This document shows, piece after piece, positions 37,040 to 53,344 of a stretch of DNA of 64,000 bases (its first letter is position 1; every line of letters starts with the position of its first letter). Under the pieces are notes generated by a model that did not search any database, was not told where the DNA came from, and worked only from the letters and a program-made list of their open reading frames with translations. The position numbers and the translations under genes were made by a program. Source of the DNA: Glossina fuscipes (lineage: Eukaryota > Arthropoda > Insecta > Diptera > Glossinidae); contig NW_023998415.1 in the NCBI RefSeq assembly GCF_014805625.2, positions 18,835,135-18,899,134 on the forward strand, in the 5' to 3' direction.

Positions 37040-38693
37040 AAAAATCACTTTTTGGTTTTTTTGCTTATATAATAATTTGAGAAAGTGCCACGTGTATATT
37101 CCATTTCGTCTAGGGCGCAATACATACATTTATTTATCTTCTCCTATTTGCAGACTATACAAGTTTTGTTCATAAAAAATCAAAGCAAAAAATCTCCCAT
37201 CTAAACACAATTTTATATAGCTTTCTTTTATTATCGCATCCATCGTTGCGTTTAAAATGCAACAACAACCGATTGAATTTATTCACCAAACTGAGTAGGG
37301 TTAGAGTGAACCCTCTCTAGATTTGTCCCAAAGCAAATATCGGTCGACCTGAAACAAGTTTTTCAAGCTCCAAAATGTGAACTCATCATGTACTCCAAGC
37401 AGATGGAAGTTAAGTTGAATCGCTCCGGTTGACCATAGTAGGAAAAATTATTCTAAATTTCAATTATCTCATTTATACAAAGGAATAAGATTTAATTGAT
37501 CGGCAGATCGACGGAACTTTCATTTGATTATCATCTGTTGCATTTACCCTATTACCTGTCATGTTTGCCAAGTCAAAAACAGTCACTCATGAATGATTTG
37601 CGATCTTCATCGATACGATATAACGCAAGTATATCTGCCATCTACTATTATCAATAATGTTTCTTTATTATATTCGAAAATTTCAAATTATTTTCCTTAT
37701 AACCCATTGTTACTATTATTATTATTATATACATATAATGTAAATATGTATGCTTTCAAGTCTAACATCGTGCCCAGGAGTCCGTGTGATGTTGTGCGAA
37801 AATCGTGTAATTTGGGATCGTGTAGGAAGGTGCGTGCTTCGAAACTCGTGAACTTCAAATACTGCCTTCTTCGGTGATTTAACTGCAACCTGTAGCATTT
37901 GACAGGAAGTTCAACTGATTTTTACTCTTTTAGCGAGTTACTAATATGATCGCAACTTAAGCTAACGGATTACGTAACGGAAATTTCATTTAGTTATCTT
38001 TAATTTTTATCATCATGTGATGAGCTTTTCTTTCATCGAGAAACTCTTTTCCTTTTGTCTTTTTCAATCTCTAATTAATAGTAATATTTCATTTACCGCG
38101 GGCGTGCCCGTCAACCCTTTTTCGGACTCTTAGCTTAATTAGAAGCATTTCCAATTTCAATTTCCGCTTCCTATTGCACGACTTCGAACGAGAGGTGAAT
38201 CAATTAGCTTAACCGAGTTCGATAATTGCATCTTAAGTTATGTAAGCAAAAAAACCTATGAGAAGTGATAGAATTCTTAAATAATTTAAAAAGTTAGGCT
38301 CCTGTAACAACATTCGAACATCCGTTCCTTTGTAAAAGGTGAAAGTAACCACATTTTTAATATTAAAAAAAAACAAAAAAAAAACAAAAAAAGAACTCAA
38401 CATTATAGATTTATGCTATTGCACATAAGCAATGGAATTGCGTATCTTAATTATCACAGATGGTGGGTATCCAAAGTTCGCCTTATGGTGCATATAATGT
38501 AAATTCATTTTTTTTTTAAATATTTTTTTATGTGTACCTTACATGCGAAACGTGACCAACTTTTCTTCGGTTATATACAAATACAGTGCAGTATTTGAAT
38601 ATATACCAACACAAGCAGTAATTGAATTCCAGTACAAATTAATTATTGATCCTAAGTGACGGTTACTCAAGACTCTCCCACTCCCTCCCTACC

Positions 38694-38698
<5 letters not shown>

Positions 38699-38757
<59 letters not shown>
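38699..38757. repeat. (CT)n microsatellite
   Basis: About 28 uninterrupted ct units; the Ser/Leu open frame over it is not a gene. Confidence 0.96.
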
Positions 38758-38760
<3 letters not shown>

Positions 38761-39599
38761 GTCTTTCTCTTACTCTAAACTACTACGAATATATTTTTGA
38801 ACAAAAAGCCACCGCTTGCATATATGAGAGTTTATTTTGTAAGCAAAGCACCTAACAAATTACATACGACCAACAAAATATACAAAAAGACAAGAAAAAA
38901 ACCAACAAAAACAAAAAAAATTCTTTTTAAAATATATTTATATCATTTTCTTCTTTCATTGACTTTATTTTATATAATATAACGAATAAGGACTATGCGA
39001 TAACCTTTCTGTTCACGCTGTAGATCGAATACTCTAAAGCAACCCAATTTGCAAGCAAATGCCATTAGAATATGAAAAACGCATATAAAAACTATTTTAA
39101 TTGTTAAACACTTAACAAACAAACAAAAAAAAAAAAAAAAAAAAAAAAAAAAACAGCAGAAATTGTGCCTTTTTCACTTTTTTTTTTTAAATATTTTTTT
39201 TTTTCCTAAGGAAATGAAAAAACCTCATTAAAGATATTTACGTTAACGAGCACTTTAAGGAGATCTATGCAAAACGATAGCGAATCGATATGAAGTGTAA
39301 TTTTCGCTCGTACACTTTATCGCTTACTCTTTCAATGCGTCGTCATCTTCACATTGAGTCATAAAGATGTGTAATTGGGAGAGTTACGTCTCATAAAGTT
39401 TACGACAATTCGCTGAACACTTATTCGCTTTAAAACTTATCGGATGTAATTACGGTCAGCAGAGCTTCCAAAGTGAAAGCTAACGGACATTTTAAATTAA
39501 GCCGATAATACGACTATAAAAGTAAAGGAAGGTTAAATAATTTTCGAACAAAAATAATTCTTATGTACATAATATGTATGTATATACGCACGTGTCCGT

Positions 39600-39740
39600 G
39601 CTTAAATCGACCCACAAAATGATTCTAAAACGATTGATATGAAGAGTGATGGGTCTATCCTAAGCCCTAAGTCTGGATGTTACAGCCATACGCACAATGT
39701 TAACATTACCCTGCAACACAAATACCGTAGGCTAACAAAT
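39600..39740 (-). repeat. Dispersed fly repeat, partial copy 4
   Basis: Contains aaatcgacccacaaaatgat, then gtctggatgttacagccata and gttaacattaccctgcaaca, in the same order as the copies at 9540-9690 and 27480-27800. Diverged and short. Confidence 0.45.
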
Positions 39741-42700
39741 GCAGTTTATGTTTCATACAACCTACGGCAAATCTCAATCTACATAAAACAAAAATATCAC
39801 TGTCTAATGTTATTACAAACATTTTTGTTATGTTTTTCCAAAACACTTTTCAGCGCACATCCTTACCGTTTATTGTTAGATAAATTGTAGGGATTACGTT
39901 TTCTACGTGCTAAGGGGAATGTTTGTTTTGCAGAACTCTTTTTCAACTGTTTTCCGCCACCATCTTCTTCTATTTGTTTTGGCAACTAGATCGTGGTAGC
40001 GCAAGAAATCTTACGATAAGTGCCGTGAAACAGAATCGCTGTTAGTTGCAAAGTTCAATGCATTGAACATCTCTTCTCAATTTGATGTGAACGACCCCTC
40101 GAGTCGCCAAAATTTCTTTACATACATACACATATTAGAAAGAGCAGAATATATTCGCTCGGAAATCTGTCTTTAGGGACTTGACAGTTTGCAGCGCTTT
40201 TGAAAGGATTTTTACGATCTTGCAGAGTATACGCATTCAGCAAAGGAGAATTGTATTCAATATCAGTATTCAAAGTATGTGAAAACCGAGGCAACAATTT
40301 TAGTTGCATTTCTAGACGAGACGTTTTCACATAACTTGAGAAACTAACGAGATCGAACAGGGGGAAAACTTCTTTCACTTCTTTCTCGAAGCTTCTCAAG
40401 CTGTGATAATTAGAAAATTTGTTTAGTTTTTTTTTTTTTTTTAACTAAATTCATTTAATTCGAGGAATTCGCTTCAAATGACAAGCAGCTTAAGTAATCG
40501 ATTACAGATCATATAAAATGAGTTTAATCTCTTAACTATTCTCGCATTGCACGATTACGCAGCAAGTAACATATGCTAATGACCAAACAACAAACACACA
40601 TAACAATTAACGGATACTGCTTATAAACTATTTTACAGTTTATTTACTTTCTCGCTTTATTAGTTTATTTTTTCCTGGCATTGAATTTAGACAAGATATG
40701 CAAAAAAAAAAAAAAAAAAAAAAAAACAGAAGAAAATTCCATAACCATTAGGTTATATGGATACGATTTTAACGATTGCTCTTATTACATGTTGAAAAAC
40801 TTAACAGTAAGGAAGAGAAAGCGCTGTTTACTCTGGCGGCTTCTTCTAAGACATTTGCGTCTAGCTGAACATGGACGCTGAGACAATGATATTTGCACTC
40901 GACCTATAGTATACGAATTCACTTCATATGTTATTGGCTTTAACTGTAACTTTATTAATTTTTTTTTTTTTTTTTTTTTTGTTCACTTTTCCTTTTACTG
41001 CGATTATTAAACGAGAAGAAATTAATTATCTAACACGTTATATTCCACATTATACATATGCGTACATATCTTCGCAATGCCTGAGAAGTATTATTAAATG
41101 ACGGACAATGTTTGTAAAATTGTAAAAAAAAAAAAAAAAAACAAAAAAATTATAATAATAATATTAAAAAAAAAATTGTAAACAGCTACGAGCAAAGCAT
41201 ATGTAGAGTGTACACAGAGCTTATAATAAATCAAACGATGATCATATGATGATAAAGCAGCGTAATTAAATCAATCAATCAATCAATATTGTTATGAATG
41301 CGCCGGTGTAAAAATGAACAGAAATAATGTTTCTATTTAGTGTTTCTCATCTTCTCTTTCCTTTACTTACTTAATCTTTATTGTAATATTTATTGTATAT
41401 CTTGCAATTATATATAGAAAAGTTTTCATATACGCACACATGCACACACATATGCAACTCTTTACTGAAATTATATGAATAATCGTAAAGACAATAAAAT
41501 AGGAAGAATGTGTGCGTGTGCGTGCCTGAATTCATAACGTGACAATATTATTTTTACTTGTTTGGGGAGCAATTTTGTCTTCTTGGAGGCGTCAGCTAAA
41601 TTCTCATATAAATACACTAGCAAATGGCAAAAGGGAATTCATAATGGAAAGCTCTTGGGTGCTTGAAGCCAAAGATGGGGTGACGCTTACGAAGAAAAGA
41701 AAGTACATATGTAAAATGATTGTTTGACTTGCAAAATTAAAAAGAATAAATAAATGCAAAAAAAGCGTCACAGACCTTACAAGCCATCAAACGAAATAGC
41801 ACAGGCAATTTGAACATGTTCATCTGCCCATCCGTCCGTCCTTTTTCCGCCTTCATTTATATTATATATATTTATTAATCGTTTTGATTTTACAAAAAAT
41901 GATTTCGAAAAGTTCGAACTTGAAAGGAAAACTTTAATGATCTGTCAACAAGCACGTCCTCATAGTGTAGAAATAAGAAAGTGAAACAAAATATTTCCAT
42001 CAATTTTCTGCAATCCAAAAAAGGATAGTGATTTCGTATTTAATTTAATACTTACCTAAAATGTTATCTTATGGACGCGTTAATAAGAGGGATACGCATC
42101 ATCTCAAACCAATTTTTGTTAATTGTATGCATGTCAGTAGGGTGAATCTTTTTCACAGCACTTATATATGCGGGAAATTCTTCATGTTTTGGGATCATAT
42201 TGCAAGACGATAGATGGATGAACCAATGTTCGAGAAAACGCACTGACGGACAGAAGGCGACTTATATTTATGAAATATATAAGTAATCTTTCCTAGATAC
42301 TTCTAAATATTATACGCGGAAAGACAAGTCTACTTCATCGTTTAGTGGTGAGTGCAAAGCGAGTGTGTGGTATGGTCAGTTTTACATTAAAAAAACCGAT
42401 GAGCAAGTGAGATGAGCTAAACTTTTCAATCCTTTTGCAATAGACAAAAAAAGTGTTTACTTAATAGATCCCAAACTCACTATTTCTCACTATAGCCAGA
42501 CTCTGAGATGTTATAGCCATGATTGTTTTCACTTCGATCTATCGTTGGATAGATAACTCAAAGTAATGCAAATTGAAATGAGATCTAGTTAGAGCTTGAC
42601 TCATACATTCAAGCGGGAAAGACAGGCTGAGCCATTTCTACATATATACAAGATATTGTCTACACGATCAAAGATTACTATGGAAATATTTAGAAAGCGT

Positions 42701-43129
42701 AAACTCATATGTAAACAATGCTTAACACCATTACAAAATTATTCTAATCGACAGTTTGAGATGACAGATACGCACGATTCATCTTATCGCGGAGCAACTG
42801 CTCCGTTCTTTTTATTTTTCAATATTTGATTAGACAACATTTGTCTATTTTACGACATTACAAAATATTTGTTTTCATTACGCTATCTTAACCTAAATTC
42901 TCCTGCCAAATAATTATATAATTACGAAATTGAAAAAAAAAAAAAATAAAAAAAAAAAACTTAACTCGTATTCATAAATATTACGCAAAATTACTCTCTC
43001 TACTTGTGAACATAATTAATATATATATATATATATATATAATTTCTTATATATTGTTTTTGAATCGTTATAAACTTATTATCACCTATTTATTATCATA
43101 TACACGTCACGCACATATTTATTATAACA

Positions 43130-43130
<1 letters not shown>

Positions 43131-43160
<30 letters not shown>

Positions 43161-43242
43161 GATTATCAAGAAACAAGTTATAGATGAGAAAAATATTATC
43201 GTTAAAAAACCAAAACAAAACAAAACAAAACAAAACAAAACA
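43131..43242. repeat. (ATT)n and (AAAAC)n short tandem repeats
   Basis: A trinucleotide att tract at about 43131-43158 and an aaaac tract of about seven units at 43208-43242. Confidence 0.93.
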
Positions 43243-46200
43243 AAAAAGAAATGAATTCGCTTAAATAATGAAACGATAATGAAATTATTCAAAGTATTTA
43301 ATTATTTATTCACAAAAATACTACTCATATTACTCTCTCGTTTTACTTTATTCTAAATATTTATCGTAGACACTAAAACCAATGTAAGTTACGATGCAAT
43401 ATTTTAACTAAATATCTCACAATTATATTTAATTTATTTCATTTTTATTCAAGAAAAAACAAAAATAAAAACAAAAACAAACAAAATAAATTTCAATTTA
43501 AAAGAACCTGTCATTTCAATAAAACAAAAATCAATTCAATGTAAATACACTGAGAAAAAACTAAAAGGAAAAAAATTCAAAGCTTGATATTAATAAAAAT
43601 CTCTGATGAAATTCAAATAAATTGTTTTTTCAATTAATTAATTAATTCAAAATACGAAGCGATGATGAGATTTTTGATATCACAATCGAACATAGCAAGC
43701 GGCAAGTAATTAATACAAATTCACGATTAACTAATGATAATAAACAGCAGAAGCTCTGACGACTGCACTAATGAATGACTCGCTTCTCCGTAACCGGGGT
43801 TTTTCTGCAACGTTCGCTATCATAGCTTTCTGCTGTTTACTCCTTCCTCCTTCTAGGCATCTGCACTTTACATACATAACGCATCCACAGAAACGTCATT
43901 TCGTCCATGTCATCCTCAAAAGTTTGCATAGCAAAATTTTTTTATTTTTTGTCGGCAAACTCCGCTATAGACTTTTTTCAAAAAAAAAAAAAAAAAAAAA
44001 ACTGATTTATTTTATTGTTTTTTGTTGGTTTAATAATTTATTAATTTAAATCTTCTAGAATACGGGGGAAAAATTCTTTGGCCTCGAGAGGATTTTCTCG
44101 TTGAAAATTTCCAAGTGCTTCCCAAGGGCTACGGCAAGAATACCTCAAATGTCAAATGAATTTGTGCAGGCACAAGGCACCCTTATGTCTTGCCTGTTCA
44201 TCTCTCGCTCTTCTCAGGCTCCACTGATGCATTAACGGATGCGTTTGGAAAGCATTTATGTTCATTTAAAGCCCTCTCCAAAAAAAAAAAAATCTGTTAG
44301 TGTAACCCCATCTAGATCGCCTTTGAACAACCGAGAGCAGTTCCGTAAGTTTGTTTCAAGCAAGCATTGAAGCAAGAATTGAAAAGCTTAGGATAAAGTT
44401 TTTGGAATTTGTTATAAACTCAGCTATGAAACGCGTACAGAACATCCACACAAAGCGTACAAAGGCCTTTTTTATGGGCCTTTTGATCCCCTACAAAACG
44501 TATAACGTCTTTTTTGATCCGTTATGTACGTTTTAATTGGATAGGCTTTCTGATGGGTCTTAGCGTCCTTTAAAACATATCAAAAACTGCACTTGAATAA
44601 ATTCGTGAAAATTATTATTGATTAATCTAGGATCGTATGTAGATGTGGAGGACATGTTTGAGACGACTTTGGCGGTAATAAATCCTGAACGTAATACTGA
44701 AATTCGCTTCTTCTGATAGGTTTCAGCGTTTTTCAAGAAGCATCTAAATCTGGAGTTACATAATGCCTCTGAAGCTCGATTTGGACATTGCCCATTTTCC
44801 AGTGTTTGTACTGTAACTGGGCGTCAGAGTTGGTGGCAATAACTTCGTTTTTTTTTTTCTTGATTTTGCGGTCGCAATTAAAGGCTTGGCTTGTTTCGCA
44901 TATTTGCTTGCTTTGTCATATTTTTTTATTTTCATACTTCGCGATAAACCTAGCTTAGCAAAGACGCGGCCCCTAAAAATGTTTGGAGTTATTTTGGGGG
45001 GACTAGGTTCACTTCGGTCAATATTTAATATTTCTAAAAACCTCCACATGCTTTCCCAGATATAGGAATTGCGATTAATTGATTTTTTTATATTAAATGA
45101 AGACCAGTTCCACTGCATGCCGCGGGGCCCCTTATATTCAAAGAGTCTCGCAAGAATGGCTCTGACGTTGCGATTTTTTATTATTATTTTTTCAAAATAA
45201 ATTTTTCTTTTTTTAATGCTTAAATCTACGAACTCTTTCCTTCTCCATTCCCACATGCTGGAAGACCGTCCAGTACACCATCCTTTCTCGAGGAAAAAAT
45301 GCCTCCGAAGATGTCATTATATACTATACACCGAACTGTACCGCAGCCTTCTTTCACTTCGTAACAGCATCAGAAATTGAGTAAACTCGAGAGCACCGAA
45401 CGCAAGATGAAAATGTCCTCTTTTCTCGAAAAAGAGAACCGTTTTTTCATCCGATATTCATCTTAGGCTTCCAAAAGCAAGACCCATTGCCAGTTTATAC
45501 GTAGCAAACCTAAACCCTTTCTTCTCCGAGTAGCTGAGCAGCTTTCGAGCTTTAGACCAAACAATTACCGCATGTAGGGGGAAATACGGAAGGATGAGGG
45601 TTTCGACACGTTTATGAGCCTTCAAAAATTTCCATAATTTTGCTTCCCGAAATTTGAGCACAATAAAAAGTACAGCAAATGTTATTGAGCCGCCATGTAC
45701 TTACGTAGAGTCCTATAGAACATGAGAAAGTTGTGCAGGAAAATCTATAGCTAACGAAAAAGAACCACACAGAGTAAAAATAAATAACAATTATTCAGAC
45801 GAGCAGGCGAGTAGACATGAATCCCGGCTACCAAACCAAGGGCCGCTGGTTCAAAGCTCAATGTCTCATTGATATTCCATTGATATTCAAACTCAATTTT
45901 CATACATTTTACATCAATGGGCTTTACTTAATCAAACACTGTTGAACCTAGATTGCGCGGTGTTGCTCATGCGACTATGCCTCTTTTGTACGACTTTGAA
46001 ACGCGATATATGAATGCATATGAATTTAGTAGAACTTTTTCAGTACAAATGCAAACAATAGCATATGCGTGGCAAATGTAAGCAAAAATTCGAATTTGCC
46101 ACACAACCACACACGGTAGGAGCTTTACAAAAAATTGGTTTTCATCTCTGCATATATGCTTTCTGGCTTTCTTTGGTAAGTAAGTAACAACAGCAACCTA

Positions 46201-46619
46201 ACGCGCTGTCATTAAAAAAATATATTACTAGAGGGCGCTGTTAAGTACAACTTCTTATTTATTATAAATGGTAAGAAAGAAGTCGAAACATTACACACTA
46301 AGCTAAATAACAATATGTAATAAAGTAAAAGAAAATTTGGGCCAAGAACATGAATTTTTCTTTTTTTACTATAATTATTTATGAAATACTTTTTATATGT
46401 TATACGTTATACGTTATGTTTACAAAAAAACAATGTTTTGTTTTATTGCTGCTTGTTTTGCTTTTTTTTATTTATAAAAAAAATGTTAGAGAAAAAAATT
46501 AAAAAGTCAAGTAGACGTGTGTGTGTTTGTTATTATATTTATTATTACAAGATAAACGAAAACTGCATTTGATAAAATGATTTAATTAATAAATCAATGA
46601 TTAACACTATAATTGTATA

Positions 46620-47000
46620 AGTGCGCGTCTGTGTGTTGCACAGAAACGCTTGACGAACATTGCCGTTTGGCAGCATAGAATTCGCCTTTTATAAGCCGCC
46701 ATCAAACTCCAAGAAATATTATAGTAGTGGGCGCGACAGCATCTCCACCAGATCATAATTCTAATGCTTATAATGCCGACGGTTCTACCCTACGATAAGC
46801 TTCTTTGTTGCAGCAGCAACAAGAGCACTCGTATCAACTCGTTAAACACTTTGCCAGCCAACGCCGTCTCTTTTCCCATCTTGGGTTCTAATTATTCATT
46901 TCGCTGGCAAACCTATTTCTCGCCATTTTGTAAAGCCTTGGCATGTTTCCATTTCCACATAAGACAAATTTTCGTCAACAAGTTGTGAAAAATCATCCGT
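46620..47000 (-). other. LTR-like or promoter-like block with TATA box
   Basis: This block has higher complexity and GC than its flanks. On the minus strand it carries a clear TATAAAAG at 46693-46686, with a tgttgacgaaaatttgtctt start near 46984. The layout (about 300 nt, then TATA, then about 60 nt of leader) is that of a solo long terminal repeat or of a polymerase II core promoter. I find no coding region, tRNA primer-binding site or second copy in the window, so this is only a suggestion. Confidence 0.25.
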
Positions 47001-48046
47001 TACAGCTATTTATGAAGTTTGGTGAATACCGTCTGCGGTCCGTAGCTATCATGCAGAAACAGACTTACCTGCAAGGGCCATTTTGATTGATAACATTGTA
47101 GCATTCGTTTAGTAAACCGATCACGCCATCGCCGTAGAATTTTTGGGAATATTTGAGTGAAAAATTGAATCAAGTGATTGCTTAAGGTCTATTTTTTGAA
47201 GAGAATGCTATAGAGAGCGACGAAAGCGATAATTGATCGTTCTTGTTGGCGATAAAAGCACTGACGGGTTGCGAATCGCTTTCAGATTTATATTTACCGG
47301 ATGGCGATATAAGCAAAGATATGCTAAAATATATTGTTTTTCAGAGCCGATAGCCTGTGTTGCTAGTGCTCAATGTCTCTTTTTTTAGTCTAAGAATTCA
47401 ATTCATTAGTCTAAAATTAAAATAATAATAATAATAATAATATTGTTTTTCAATGACCATAAACGCTTCCTAAAGAAATCTGTTAAATAGGTAAGAAATC
47501 AATAGATAAGTACGCAAGTCCTCAGCAAGGACGTATTTGGCACAGATGGTTATTTCGTAGCGTTTGGAAAAAAATTTGACATTTCAAGAAAGCATGTTTT
47601 TTATGCAGATAATATTGTAAATAAAATTCGAGACACACATCTCGAAAATGTCTAGCAAATGCTTGCACAACTCGTTTACTTTTTATGTTAAACAAATAAT
47701 GCATTTTTCATCTGGCAGCACCATCCAAAAACCAATTTATCGAAGGCGTAAACCGCAAATTTATGCACAATTATGCACATTGTACGGAATACCAAACTTC
47801 ATATATATTATAAAATCAAAAGCACTATGTGCATGTATATGCAGGATGCAGACGGACTTTGTAAGAGGGGAAGAGAGTTTTTTAAAAATTTACTCACCCG
47901 GGATCGAAAGTTATAGATGAAAATTTTAAAAAATTGTTGATCTTTTTTCGATGGTTTCGGTGCTTCTAGGTCCGTCAATAGATCACGTTCATGTTTGAAC
48001 AGGGTATTTCGTATCGGTCAGAAAATGTGTGTGCCCAATCTCGGAG

Positions 48047-48145
<99 letters not shown>

Positions 48146-49006
48146 TCTCTATTTTTGCAAGATGATATTATTCACAACAATTATTAGTTAAATTGAAGTG
48201 TTTCAGTAAACGCAGGTATAGCACATCTAGATGTGGCAAAATAGGTGTATGCCAGGCAATAAAAGGGGACATATATGTTTACTGCATTAAATCATTAAAA
48301 ACGTATATATAACACTATCTGTGGATATCCGCTTCCTTAGGCAGAATTTTTGAACTGACAGTCACAAACCCCTCAAATTGACGGATGTGGCAAATGTTGA
48401 GAGTGCAATGAGAAACTGATCACGTGATATAACGGCACGAGTTTAATAGAGTTACTCTTTACTTTTTACATGTCTTCATAAATTTTTTATTCATAGCGTT
48501 TTTTATCATTATTATAGTTGGTTTGCCTCTCTCTCTCTAATCTATTGAAAAAAAAAAAAAATGCCGAACATTGTTTGTTTTGTCGATTGGAGGGACTCTT
48601 TAAAATAATATGTTATGTAAAAATCGATTCATAACACTATTAATAACAAAATGAGAATAATTAGGGTAATGGAATCGTTTGAATCATGCATTGCCTAACT
48701 GCCGGTCTGTCGGTCTGTTTGCTTTTAATTTGTTTTTTAAAATCCCAATTTAGTTTTTGCGATCCGCTTCATTTAATTTATGCATAAATAAAAAGCAAAA
48801 AATTATCAAATATAAGTAAACTCAAGTTTATGATGCCTACTGTATAATTGGACCTTGATGATATATTTGGAAGGTAACTAATCGAACTTAAAATTTACTA
48901 CCCAAAGCTCTGCTCTAGAAACTGCTTTTTATTCTCTTCGCAGCACTGCCTACTTGATAAACATATTCTGTTATTATTCAAAAATCATGAGAACTTTTTC
49001 TTTAAA
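47001..49006. other. Intergenic sequence 3' of the forkhead gene
   Basis: Apart from the CT microsatellite and an (aat)n tract near 47420-47440, I see no gene or other structure in this 2-kb stretch. Confidence 0.7.
48049..48151. repeat. (CT)n / CTGTCT microsatellite
   Basis: About 100 nt of ct units with periodic gtct interruptions, in the 3' flank of the forkhead gene. Confidence 0.96.
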
Positions 49007-49016
49007 TTTATTTATT
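49007..49016 (-). terminator. FoxL1: Polyadenylation signals of the forkhead gene
   Basis: Two overlapping AATAAA motifs on the minus strand (plus-strand TTTATT at 49007-49012 and 49011-49016), about 100 nt downstream of the stop codon. They are the first candidates for 3'-end formation. Confidence 0.5.
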
Positions 49017-49113
49017 TACAATAGTGTACCTGCTTTGATCGGCATTATACGTTATTCGTGCTGGTATAAACTTCAAGTAAGATTCAAATTCAAGCCAAAT
49101 TATTTTCATTATA

Positions 49114-49617
49114 TTAGTCTTTCTTAATGATATTCTCAATACTAAAAGCTATTAAGTGCTTTGAGGCATTCGTTGAGCAATTTTTCGTTGCGAAGGACTC
49201 CTCATTATCGGTTCTAGTCAACGTAGCATACTTTGTCGAGTTTGTGGATGACGCGAAAGCAGTGAAGGGTTGTGTTAGATGAAGCTCGTTGCTAGAACTG
49301 GTACTACTGTTTGATAAAGTATCCGCTGAATAATCTAATGAATCGGCTTCAATTGATTCAGGAGACGCATTGAAAAAGCAGCACTTATTAGGAGTAGAAG
49401 TGGTTGTTGCTGTCACCTTGAACTCATCGCTCGTTTGTGAACACGGCATAGTACTGCTTCGGAATAGTACATTTAGCGGGGCCAATGAGGCTAAGTATTG
49501 GCGATGAATTTCAGTTATACGATCTGAATAGTTGAGAGTCAATGCTGATGAGTTGTTAAGATTAAAAATCGAATTCATGCTTGCGGAACGTTCGCCATTG
49601 TTAGGCTGTACTGACGC
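49114..49617 (-). CDS. FoxL1: Forkhead transcription factor, exon 3 (C-terminal region)
   Basis: Last exon, 504 nt, 167 residues plus stop. It begins ASVQPNNGERSASMNSIFNL after the acceptor atttcgcag (minus strand, AG at 49619-49618). The sequence is Ser/Thr/Asn-rich and probably disordered. It ends HLIAFSIENIIKKD: F-S-I-E-N-I-I fits the eh1 consensus (F-x-I-x-x-I/L), the Groucho-binding repressor motif found near the C-terminus of several Fox classes. Known role of this motif: recruitment of the Groucho co-repressor. Phase 0 at its start, continuing exactly from exon 2. Confidence 0.9.
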   Translation of the reverse strand, partial: ASVQPNNGERSASMNSIFNLNNSSALTLNYSDRITEIHRQYLASLAPLNVLFRSSTMPCSQTSDEFKVTATTTSTPNKCCFFNASPESIEADSLDYSADTLSNSSTSSSNELHLTQPFTAFASSTNSTKYATLTRTDNEESFATKNCSTNASKHLIAFSIENIIKKD

Positions 49618-52476
<2,859 letters not shown>

Positions 52477-52817
52477 TTATCCATAATAAATTTGTATATT
52501 CCACTTAAAGTTAATCGCTGATTTGGAGCGCTGCTTATGGCCATGGCGATCAAAGCAATATAGGAGAACGGCGGCTTCTCGGCGCGATGAGTATTTTGCA
52601 GAAAAGAGAACGGATAAGACCAAAAGTTATTCGACATACCGATTAAGGGATGTAACGGCGAGTAAAAGTAAAAGTTTCGTGTTACCGACGGCATATTATC
52701 CGATAAAATATCTGATATTAAAGCGTCACTGTTAGATGAATCCATATATTCGGGCGTTTTCACTGCCTGCTGCTCGGATAATTGTGTTAAATTTAAATTA
52801 TACGAAGAACTCAGCAT
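52477..52817 (-). CDS. FoxL1: Forkhead transcription factor, exon 1 (N-terminus and first half of DNA-binding domain)
   Basis: Starts [20 protein letters not shown]; the forkhead domain opens at about residue 80 with [19 protein letters not shown] and continues through [12 protein letters not shown]. The exon ends two bases into the Lys codon at gtaagt. Joined to exons 2 and 3 it gives 367 residues: forkhead domain about 80-185, eh1-like motif 358-364. The ATG is the first in the open frame, and upstream sequence contains stops in this frame. Function from the family: sequence-specific DNA binding by a winged helix in the nucleus. Fox class L1 (Drosophila fd64A) is my best match; classes B, C, D, F and L2 fit less well. 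Confidence 0.93.
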
Positions 52818-53282
52818 ATCTAGTAGTGATAGTAGAACTTGGTTTTTGGTTTCAGGCTTAACAATGCCAAATGAAATTCTTTTTAGGAGTGATGTGTTAC
52901 ACGTTTGATGTCAACCGAAACAATGATTTCACTTAAAACAAATACAAAATTTCCTTTTTTTTTTTTTGTTTAAAGTTATCTTTACATAAATTAGCGTAAA
53001 ATAGATCGATCGATTTGGTTGAATGTGCATGCGTTCTCGACAGAGTCTCTGTCAATGAAGGTGTCGCTGCGCCCATGCTCTTCTCTCTTGGAGGATATAC
53101 GTATATTGTTATGTTGATGTTTTTGTAAGCGAAAGTCTCACGTATGCCTGCGATGCTCGGCAGATCAATGCACGCGCCGTTACAAAGAATAAATAACGGT
53201 TTCTTTAGATGATCTCGTTAATGATACGAGAACATGCAACAATAATCAATAGTATTGTAATAATATATGCATAAATGTATGT
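52818..53282 (-). promoter_or_regulatory. FoxL1: 5' flank / probable promoter region of forkhead gene
   Basis: Sequence immediately upstream of the start codon. A GC-richer, more complex block at about 53030-53190 stands out against T tracts on either side. I see no clear TATA box, so the transcription start is not assigned. Confidence 0.35.
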
Positions 53283-53299
53283 ACGTATACGAAAGTAAA

Positions 53300-53344
<45 letters not shown>

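Larger units (their letters stand above)
35750..46600. other. Gene-poor intergenic region
   Basis: About 10.8 kb with no gene I recognise. It holds a CT microsatellite (38699-38757), an A tract (about 39126-39152), a dispersed repeat copy (39600-39740), an ATT repeat (43131-43158) and an AAAAC repeat (about 43208-43242). Minus-strand open frames at 44756-45256 and 45458-45661 are the longest but carry no identifiable domain. Confidence 0.65.

Noticed and set aside
37693..37888. Open frames on both strands of a GC-richer patch
   Set aside because: No motif or splice sites; likely chance.
44756..45256. 166-codon minus-strand open frame (MWEWRRKEFVD...)
   Set aside because: Long but Lys-rich, with no domain, no splice context and no recognised homology; not strong enough to call a gene.
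45458..45661. Minus-strand open frame considered as a reverse-transcriptase tail (LILPYFPLHAVIVWSKA)
   Set aside because: Only a vague hydrophobic similarity; no adjacent reverse-transcriptase blocks found.
45820..45880. B-box-like ggttcaaagctc suggesting a tRNA or SINE
   Set aside because: No A-box upstream at tRNA spacing and no poly-A or repeat tail.
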